A stretch of DNA of 50,497 nucleotides. Source: Candidatus Prevotella equi (GTDB taxonomy: Bacteria; Bacteroidota; Bacteroidia; Bacteroidales; Bacteroidaceae). The notes under the pieces were generated by a model. The model had not been told where the DNA came from. It was given only the letters and a program-made list of their open reading frames with translations, and did no database searches. The position numbers and the translations under genes were made by a program. This document shows positions 43,731 through 50,497 of this stretch, one piece after another (positions within the stretch are counted from its first letter, which is position 1; every line of letters begins with the position of its first letter). The stretch lies in contig JAGHTW010000066.1 in the NCBI GenBank assembly GCA_018065145.1, positions 1 through 50,497 of the forward strand. The letters run 5' to 3'.

Positions 43731-46700
43731 ATGAATATAAACAAAACAAATCTGTTGACTTTTTTACTGTCTGTTGTTTGTCTGTTTTTTACATCATCTG
43801 TTTATGCGGATGATCTGGAAAAACATACTCTCGCAGTCGTTTCAAAGCCGACCATGGCAGGCTCTTTCAATACGAACTCAGCCTCATTGTCAACAGGCGA
43901 GACTATACACCTCTACGCATACGCAAACAAAAATTTCTCGTTCAAGGAATGGACTGATGCTGATGGTATAAAGATTTCGTCTGCACAAGACTTTATATAT
44001 ACAATGCCGCCAAAGGATGTAACGCTGACAGCAGTCTATGAGTACAACCCGGCTAATCCAGCTAATCCAGCAAAAAACTACTGGAACAGCCTGACCGGTG
44101 AGGTAATCATTGATGACTTCACTGCCGGCTCACTCAGTGGAGCTGTAAGTACAGCATTAAATGGCGGTAAGAGCAGTGACGTATTGATGATTACCGTTGC
44201 TGGACGTATAACGAGCAACGATTTCAACATTACCAACAATTATTCCAACTGTTCACTTCTTGACTTAAGCCGAGTAACAGGTGTAACTGAAGTTCCTTCC
44301 TATGCCTTTGATTATACAAAGTTGGAATCTGTATATCTTCCTGCATCAATAGAGAAGATTGGTTACCATGCTTTCTATCAATGCCAGCAGTTATCTTCGG
44401 TAACAGTATATGCAATGACTCCTCCTATGCTTGAGAGTAATGTTTTTACAGGAGTCCAGGAAGGACTTGTCATCTATGTTCCTGCAGCAGCCATTACTCA
44501 ATATCAGGATGCAGCAGGATGGAAAGAATTTACCATTCTTCCAATACAGGAGGATATCCGCAGTTTGTCAATCTCTTTTCCGAATGGTACGGATGTAACT
44601 GATTATTCACAAATGTGGCTCGAACTGACCAACACAAAGAGTGGTCAGAAGATGCACTATGTGATGACCGACCGCAGTTCTTACACTTTCTCCAATATCA
44701 TACGCAACACCTCTTGGAATGCTGTACTCCGTAATCAGCGAGGTGATGTATTCGGCAAGATTGAGAATATAGAGGTGAAGGATGAGGATGTTAGTGTTGT
44801 TTTCTCTTCTCTGTCTAAACCTCAAAACGTTAGTCTCACGGTCAAGACTCCTAATGGAGAAACTATTACATCTAATACTCAGATTACTTGGCTTGATTCT
44901 GATGGTAACTATCTTGCACAATCAACAGGACTTAGCGGATTGTTGTCGGGTTATGCAGTTAGCTACAGAGTCGTATTATCGCAAGATCTGGCGATGCAAT
45001 ATGTTGCACCAGAGCAGAAAGACTATATTGTCAGTGACGCAAACAACAATCTGACACTCACGTTGGAGCCAATCAAACAGCTTACTATTTCCGGATGCGT
45101 TAAGGACTTGGCATCTAGAACAGTTCTAAGTGGTGCAACTGTTACTGCATCCCAGACCTTTGGCGGCAAGTATAGCAAAACTGTAAGCACAAAGACTGAC
45201 GCTAAGGGCAATTACGTCCTGACGGTAAGCAATGTGCCTACATCATTAGCGGTCTCTGCCTCTGATTATATCAGCCAGACCATTGTATGCGACTCCTTGA
45301 TGACTGGTGTTGATGCAGTATCAATTTCTGAAGTATCTCTCAAAAGTATCAGTGGCGCAGTCGTATCACTCAATTTGACCTATACGAAATGTCCTTCAGA
45401 TAATGGCGAAGAGACTTTCCAGGAGTGGTATTCTGATTACAACAATGTTGCATACAGCATCTACAACAAGACAAAACAGAAGTCTATTAACCAGTTCAAT
45501 GTGCAATATCCTCAAATTGTTCTTCTAGAAGAAGTAGATGAGGGTGATGTGCTTGAAATGACTGCAAAAAGCAAGGTCAATGCGTTCATACCAGTTAAGA
45601 CAACTGCAACAATTGATGCAGAACAGCGTGCTGATGCTGCTTTCTATATCATTGAACTTGGAAAGATAAAGTCTGTTTTTGCTAAGAATAATAATGCATC
45701 TGTTGTAGGTTCGCTTTATGATTCCAACGGCAAGCTGTTGAAGTCATACGATTACAGCAATGCCTCACTGACCATCAACAACCTTGCAGACGGTTCATAC
45801 ACGCTTGTTACCATGGGGGCCAGCAAACTGTTCAACAGCATCTACGACCTCAGTCAGTTGCCACAGACAGGACTTGTTCTTAGCTCTGACTATACCCAGA
45901 CAACTGTAGATGTACAGAGCGGTAAGGTATGCGCTATTGATATAGCTGAAGTGCCAACACTTGATGAAAGCAAACTGTACTATACAGGTGATAACACTTC
46001 ATTCACTGTAAACAAGTCAAGCATTGTTGCTGGTAACTATCTAACGCTGACAGGACATCTTGATTTCAAATCTGCATACGCAACAAAGGTCAGCAATGTC
46101 AATCTCATTATTGACCTACCGGAATCATGTGAATTTGTTGAGAATTCAGTGATGGTTGGCAACAGCACAAGCAGCTACACCATCCATAACAATCGTATCA
46201 CTATTCCTATGCCTCGATATACAGATCGTGTGCGCTTCTGTATCATCCCAACACTCGGTGGCGAGTATGCTCCGAGTGCATTTGCACAGTTTGATATTGA
46301 TGGAGAAACAATTACTCAGCCAATAGGTTCTGCAAACTATATTGCAAAGGACTTGTCTATCTCAGTTCCTCCTTATGTGGCGAAAACAACAATTCCTGTA
46401 AGTGGAACTGCTATTGGTGCATCTGCGATCGAAATATATGATGGTGATGTTCTTATAGGACAAACTTTTTCCCTTTCTAACGGTTCCTGGTCTACAACTT
46501 GTGAACTTAATGAACCTTATAATCTTTCGACACATAATATCTATGCAAAGATTTTAACAAAGGCAGGAGTTGAACTAAAATCTGAGAATATTTCTTGTTT
46601 GTATGACAAGAATGCTATTGAGGTTAGTACAGTAACAATGATTAATACAGCACACACATCAGCCAATCTTGAATTATATGATTATGTAACAGTCTTTGAT

Positions 46701-49646
46701 TTCAAAAATCCTTCAAAAGAAGTATCACCATATTGGTATTGGCCAAGTTATCCTGAATTTACATTTCTTGTCGATTTTACAAATAATGACCCTTCTGTAA
46801 TTGATAATGTCTGGCTTCACGTTTATACATCATCAGGTGATATACAATCAATCAAACCAGAGTACAATGCCATAAAGGATAGGTATGTTTGCAAGCATTC
46901 TTTTCACTCAACAGCTCTTCCAATAAACGTAAGTGTAAGTTTCAACGCAAATACTGAAATCTATCTTGATCGTTCAAAAATTAATGATATATATAAAAAA
47001 ACAAAAGAATTTGTAGAAAATTCAAAACATTTAGAAATAGATACTAGATTAGATGATTTGTTGGTAGCTATAAATGACGAAAATGACGATAAAGCAGATA
47101 AAATCTTATCTGAGATTTATTCCATATTAGATATAAATGATATTGCCGATGATAGCGATAGTATTTCTATGGATTCTTTGTTCTTGGTCATTGATAATAT
47201 TATATTAGAGAATAAAGATTTATTGTCATTCAAGGATACAAATGAAGAAATGGTTTATTATGACTCTACTACTAATTCATATAAGTTAATGAAGAGTGGT
47301 AAAGTTTCAGAAATTGACCATAAAATTGAAACTACAACTTTAAGGGAGTATTCAATAAATGATAGAAGTAAGATATACTTTAGTTATAGCGATGAAGGTA
47401 TAATTTTAATAGATTCATTAGCTGACTATTATGTCATAGTTGAACGCATTGATGCAAATGCGATGTTGGCTAAAAGAATTATTAGCATGCCAGAATGGCT
47501 TGAGCAATTAACTGAATTTATTGATCAATTACATACCTGGAGTGATATAATTGGTGAAATTAAAGGTGATATTTCCGAGCAAATTGCTCGTTTACTAGCA
47601 AAAAACAATTCGCAAATGGCTAAAACCATGAAAGAATTGGATGTGTGCCGAAGACAAATGGCTTTGATAAAGAGCAAATTGCCAGCAAATGCAAAACTTC
47701 CTAAACACTACTTTAAATATCAAGGTAAAGAAGCTCAACTCCTCGGTAATCTTTCAAAAATAAAAATAGCTGTACAAGTTTTAGGAGGTATTTCAAGAGG
47801 AATTAGTGCTTTAAATTTGATAAACGATGTCAGTTATGCAATTGAAAGTATAAACGAATGGATTAATATCATTCATAATATTGAAAATGTAGACTGTCCT
47901 GGTATGGACGAGCTCAAGCAAAAAGCAATTTCTAGTGCATTACTTGTATCTGAAGGATATGCTGCTACCATTACTGCTGATATTGCATGTTTGTCTGGTA
48001 TAAAAGCTTCCTTAACGAATGGATGGATTTTAGCAGCAGAACTTGCTATTGGAGACTTTGCCATCATTCAGGGAAATGCTAATAAATTTATTGATTTGAA
48101 ATTGAAATCAAATATTTTAAGTCAGATACCTACTCTTAAAAATTGTAAGCTACCACCACCAATTGCACCAAAATCAACAACTAATCCGACAAAATATGTA
48201 TTAGATCCTTCTGGTTTCGTCTATGAAGGCGTATCGTCAAATCGTCTCGAAGGTGTAACAGCAACTGCCTATTACAAGGAAATGGTAGAAGACATGTATG
48301 GAGATCTTCACGAAAATATTTTGAAGTGGGATGCAGAAGAATATGCTCAGGTTAATCCTCTCTTCACTGATGAAAATGGTATGTATGCATGGGATGTACC
48401 TCAGGGTATGTGGCAAGTTAAATTCGAGAAGGAAGGTTATGAAACCACCTATTCCGAGTGGCTTCCAGTTCCTCCTCCGCAGCTTGACGTGAACATTGCC
48501 ATGACCCAAAATGTGCAGCCTAATGTAAAGAATGCCCGTGCTTACGAAGATGCTGTTGAGATTGAGTTCGATAAGTATATGATGCCAGAGCTGCTCAATA
48601 CGGATAATATCATTGTTATGGTAAGCGGCAAGCAAGTGGAAGGTACGGTTGAGTTGCTGAATGAAGAGGCGAAGCATGAGGGTGAATCCGAAACTTTTGC
48701 GTCAAAGCTTCGTTTCAATACAAATGCTCCATTTGAAGGTGCGGAAGTAACCCTTGTGGTGAATAATCGCGTGAAGAGTTATGCTGGTATCCGTATGCAA
48801 GACAACTATTCTCAATCATTCATCATCGAACAGGAGATTCGTAAGATAGTATGTGACTCTGCTACTTTAGTACGTTACGGAGACAATGGCATCATTCCTA
48901 TAACTGTGCTTCCTGCATATGCATCAGCAGGCAAGACTATTAATGTGCGAAGCTCCTCACAGATGATTCTTGACGTGAATGCAACAAGTGCAGTCCTTGA
49001 CGAAAATGGCAAGGCGGAGATTCCTTTCAGCGGTGAACTTCCGGGAACTGCAGCTTTGACATTCACTATTGATGGTTACGATTTATCAGCAACTACGATT
49101 GTCAATGTTGAACAGATTGAAAAAGTAGAGATTGAAGCACCAAAAGCAAACATCGCTTCTGGTACAACTGTAACAAAGGGCACAGCGATTACATTGTCAT
49201 GTGCAACCGAAGGTGCAACTATCTACTACACACTCGGTGGTTCTTGTCCTTGCGACGAAGCAACTCGCCTGACATACACAGAACCTGTCATAATTAACGA
49301 GACTGTCACAATCAAGGCTATAGCAGTAGCAACTGACATGACGGAAAGTGACATCGTTGAGTTTACCTACATCGTAGATAATGTCGATGGTATTGACGAG
49401 GTGACTCTTGATGCAGAACTGAAGATCTATCCTCTCCCCGTCCGCGACAAACTCAACGTGACGGCAGGTGGAAAGATAATCAAGAGTGTAACACTTACGA
49501 GCATGAACGGTTCAACTGTCGTGAACGCATCCAAGCCTGTGACAATGGTAACACTTGATGTCAGTTCATTGACACCAGGAATCTACATCATAAATGTTAC
49601 AACAGAGGACAAGACCTACAGTCGCAAGATAATGAAAGTTGAGTAA
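43731..49646 (+). CDS. Giant mosaic surface protein with BspA-like LRR and T9SS tail
   Basis: 1971-residue secreted protein. After the signal peptide (about 1-26) come an InlB_B/Flg_new-like repeat (30-105), a BspA-type leucine-rich segment (about 140-275: SYAFDYTKLESVYLPASIEK, IGYHAFYQCQQLSSVTVY), Ig-like strands, a carboxypeptidase-regulatory domain (about 450-545: GATVTASQTF, TDAKGNYVLTVSNVP), a DUF11-like domain (about 770-870), a long helical, AT-rich section (about 1080-1480), another regulatory domain (LWQVKFEKEGY-like, here MWQVKFEKEGYETTYSEWLP), a chitobiase-C-like domain (GATIYYTLGGSCPCDEATRL) and a T9SS type A tail (ELKIYPLPVRDKLNV ... SLTPGIYIINVTTEDKTYS). It starts 8 bp after the preceding gene. 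It is probably a surface adhesin or matrix protein. Confidence 0.85.
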   Translation: MNINKTNLLTFLLSVVCLFFTSSVYADDLEKHTLAVVSKPTMAGSFNTNSASLSTGETIHLYAYANKNFSFKEWTDADGIKISSAQDFIYTMPPKDVTLTAVYEYNPANPANPAKNYWNSLTGEVIIDDFTAGSLSGAVSTALNGGKSSDVLMITVAGRITSNDFNITNNYSNCSLLDLSRVTGVTEVPSYAFDYTKLESVYLPASIEKIGYHAFYQCQQLSSVTVYAMTPPMLESNVFTGVQEGLVIYVPAAAITQYQDAAGWKEFTILPIQEDIRSLSISFPNGTDVTDYSQMWLELTNTKSGQKMHYVMTDRSSYTFSNIIRNTSWNAVLRNQRGDVFGKIENIEVKDEDVSVVFSSLSKPQNVSLTVKTPNGETITSNTQITWLDSDGNYLAQSTGLSGLLSGYAVSYRVVLSQDLAMQYVAPEQKDYIVSDANNNLTLTLEPIKQLTISGCVKDLASRTVLSGATVTASQTFGGKYSKTVSTKTDAKGNYVLTVSNVPTSLAVSASDYISQTIVCDSLMTGVDAVSISEVSLKSISGAVVSLNLTYTKCPSDNGEETFQEWYSDYNNVAYSIYNKTKQKSINQFNVQYPQIVLLEEVDEGDVLEMTAKSKVNAFIPVKTTATIDAEQRADAAFYIIELGKIKSVFAKNNNASVVGSLYDSNGKLLKSYDYSNASLTINNLADGSYTLVTMGASKLFNSIYDLSQLPQTGLVLSSDYTQTTVDVQSGKVCAIDIAEVPTLDESKLYYTGDNTSFTVNKSSIVAGNYLTLTGHLDFKSAYATKVSNVNLIIDLPESCEFVENSVMVGNSTSSYTIHNNRITIPMPRYTDRVRFCIIPTLGGEYAPSAFAQFDIDGETITQPIGSANYIAKDLSISVPPYVAKTTIPVSGTAIGASAIEIYDGDVLIGQTFSLSNGSWSTTCELNEPYNLSTHNIYAKILTKAGVELKSENISCLYDKNAIEVSTVTMINTAHTSANLELYDYVTVFDFKNPSKEVSPYWYWPSYPEFTFLVDFTNNDPSVIDNVWLHVYTSSGDIQSIKPEYNAIKDRYVCKHSFHSTALPINVSVSFNANTEIYLDRSKINDIYKKTKEFVENSKHLEIDTRLDDLLVAINDENDDKADKILSEIYSILDINDIADDSDSISMDSLFLVIDNIILENKDLLSFKDTNEEMVYYDSTTNSYKLMKSGKVSEIDHKIETTTLREYSINDRSKIYFSYSDEGIILIDSLADYYVIVERIDANAMLAKRIISMPEWLEQLTEFIDQLHTWSDIIGEIKGDISEQIARLLAKNNSQMAKTMKELDVCRRQMALIKSKLPANAKLPKHYFKYQGKEAQLLGNLSKIKIAVQVLGGISRGISALNLINDVSYAIESINEWINIIHNIENVDCPGMDELKQKAISSALLVSEGYAATITADIACLSGIKASLTNGWILAAELAIGDFAIIQGNANKFIDLKLKSNILSQIPTLKNCKLPPPIAPKSTTNPTKYVLDPSGFVYEGVSSNRLEGVTATAYYKEMVEDMYGDLHENILKWDAEEYAQVNPLFTDENGMYAWDVPQGMWQVKFEKEGYETTYSEWLPVPPPQLDVNIAMTQNVQPNVKNARAYEDAVEIEFDKYMMPELLNTDNIIVMVSGKQVEGTVELLNEEAKHEGESETFASKLRFNTNAPFEGAEVTLVVNNRVKSYAGIRMQDNYSQSFIIEQEIRKIVCDSATLVRYGDNGIIPITVLPAYASAGKTINVRSSSQMILDVNATSAVLDENGKAEIPFSGELPGTAALTFTIDGYDLSATTIVNVEQIEKVEIEAPKANIASGTTVTKGTAITLSCATEGATIYYTLGGSCPCDEATRLTYTEPVIINETVTIKAIAVATDMTESDIVEFTYIVDNVDGIDEVTLDAELKIYPLPVRDKLNVTAGGKIIKSVTLTSMNGSTVVNASKPVTMVTLDVSSLTPGIYIINVTTEDKTYSRKIMKVE

Positions 49647-49671
49647 TATGTTGCAGTCTTAGTACTAATAT
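49647..49671. other. Short spacer between the surface-protein gene and the intron fragment
   Basis: 25 bp without a clear terminator stem. The - strand intron 3' boundary should fall close to 49671. Confidence 0.4.
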
Positions 49672-49759
49672 AGTAGGAGGAAAACGAAGCAGTTTTCTTC
49701 CTACTTTCGCTTTCCGACCTCTCACACCACCGTACGTGCTGTTAGGCATACGGTAGTTC
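49672..49759 (-). mobile_element. Group II intron 3' fragment (domains V and VI)
   Basis: On the - strand, GAACTACCGTATGCC-TAACA- GCACGTACGGTGGT (49759 to 49726) has the length, the 2-nt bulge and the CCGTA/TACGG helix of intron domain V. It is followed by GTGAGAGGTCGG and then a bulged hairpin AGTAGGA ... TCCTACT (49705 to 49672) typical of domain VI. No reverse transcriptase or intron domains I-IV are present in the following 250 bp, so this is a truncated remnant. Confidence 0.78.
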
Positions 49760-50009
49760 TCTAATTGCGATGCAATTTGGTATAGTAATTAATGTCTAAA
49801 AATAAAGGAGTTACAATATTTACCTTGGAAGTTTATGAATAATTCAAATTACAGCATTGCGCTTGTATGAATCATGAGAGAAGAGAGTGCTGTAACACTT
49901 CACTGTTACGCACTGCTTGATACGTGCGGTGACTATGCCATACTTCTCCAGTATCTTCTTGGCGATGTCGTGAGTTTGCGCAATGTTAGCACGCTTTGTT
50001 TAATCTCGC
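49760..50009. other. 250 bp without an intact gene
   Basis: The - strand has one open stretch of about 50 codons (ANIAQTHDIAKKILEKYGIV and on) bounded by stops. It is too short and unlike anything I recognise. It may be what remains of intron or flanking coding DNA. Confidence 0.4.
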
Positions 50010-50497
50010 CTAATATCCGATACCTCCACCTTTTTTCTTTGAATAGTTCAAGAAGTTTGGTCTTGCTGGTGCTCTCCAACCATTGGTAACCTCAGAACCA
50101 TCCCAATTGGTAAGAGTATTTGCTGCACCGTTGGAACCACCAACGCTTGCGACAGGTTGAACTCCTGCGATATATTGCTTGAAAGCATCAACCATTTCGT
50201 CCGTTATTCCACCAATGGCATGTACCATCTGAGGAGTGCGCCATGTAGCCATGTCCTTTTGCATCTGACGATAATTGAACCAATAGACACCATCAAGTAG
50301 TTCTTGTGTTGCCCTCTCGCAGCCAGATTTAAGGGTTACGTCAATGCCAAGTTTATCGGCTATTGCAATGATGCCACACAGTACACAGGATATCTGATCG
50401 CTATCTGTGTAATCGTTCTGTCCCGACTTGCCAAAGTTCTGAATCTCGGTCTGTGCGTTGGTGATACATTTTTCACGCAGTTCAATCTTGGCTTTTT
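50010..50497 (-). CDS. Unrecognised protein, C-terminal part only (runs off the window)
   Basis: An open frame enters from the right edge and ends at TAG 50010-50012, giving at least 161 residues of C-terminal sequence. Visible segments include KAKIELREKCITNAQTEIQN, SDQISCVLCGIIAIADKLGI, YWFNYRQMQKDMATWRTPQM and VHAIGGITDEMVDAFKQYIA, then a Gly/Asn/Ser-rich tail with a basic end (NYSKKKGGGIGY). The first half looks helical. There is no membrane helix or known motif. The true start lies outside, so an internal ATG at 50264 should not be taken as the start. I cannot assign a family. Confidence 0.6.
   Translation of the reverse strand, partial: KAKIELREKCITNAQTEIQNFGKSGQNDYTDSDQISCVLCGIIAIADKLGIDVTLKSGCERATQELLDGVYWFNYRQMQKDMATWRTPQMVHAIGGITDEMVDAFKQYIAGVQPVASVGGSNGAANTLTNWDGSEVTNGWRAPARPNFLNYSKKKGGGIGY

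Noticed and set aside
1..50497. tRNA or rRNA genes
   Set aside because: No TpsiC-loop or rRNA signature was noticed in the intergenic stretches; this was a visual scan only.

Overview
The window looks like a chromosomal segment of a Bacteroidales bacterium, most likely Prevotella or Segatella-like. The evidence is the conserved block DUF6242 lipoprotein - DUF6089 barrel - uppS - bamA - Skp/OmpH - murI, the type IX secretion (T9SS) C-terminal tails, a TonB-dependent receptor with an N-terminal CarboxypepD_reg domain, promoters of the Bacteroidota type (TTTG about 20 nt ahead of TAnnTTTG), and the scarcity of Shine-Dalgarno sites. Assignments come from reading motifs; no database search was run.

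Region 1 (about 1-15310, + strand) is a surface-glycan (O-antigen, capsule or exopolysaccharide) locus. It holds UDP-galactopyranose mutase, eight glycosyltransferase-type genes, two hexapeptide acetyltransferases, an acyltransferase-3 membrane protein, a Wzy-like polymerase and a nucleotidyltransferase-like protein. It carries an unusual load of short repeats. At least nine copies of a GC-rich palindromic element lie INSIDE the coding sequences without breaking them. A 95-bp tandem hairpin array sits directly before a GxxExxY PD-(D/E)XK-type gene. The end of the same hairpin forms the leader of three genes. A perfect 17-bp stem ends the locus.

Region 2 (15325-26190, - strand) runs from an apparent promoter near 26190 through a possible 118-nt small RNA, greA, a HIT-family hydrolase, a TonB-dependent receptor, a membrane-anchored MORN-GH25 lysozyme, rbfA, an FtsX/LolC-E-type permease and a 1219-residue GT2-DUF4922-SpoIID fusion.

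Region 3 (26225-37133, + strand) starts with an acetate/succinate CoA-transferase and an SDR dehydrogenase. The envelope-biogenesis block follows: lipoprotein, barrel, UppS, BamA, three tandem Skp-like chaperones and MurI. It closes with a strong terminator.

Region 4 (37134-50497) is accessory. It contains about 1 kb of decayed DNA, an AAA-ATPase/PD-(D/E)XK protein, a 128-nt deeply nested palindromic structure of unknown nature, a three-gene surface-protein cluster (a beta-helix-like protein, a protein with near-identical 71-residue repeats and a T9SS tail, and a 1971-residue mosaic protein with a T9SS tail), a truncated group II intron 3' end, and the end of an unrecognised - strand gene that runs off the window.

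The best candidates for something undescribed are the in-frame palindromic repeat family in the glycan genes, the hairpin array with its GxxExxY gene, and the nested structure at 39786-39913.
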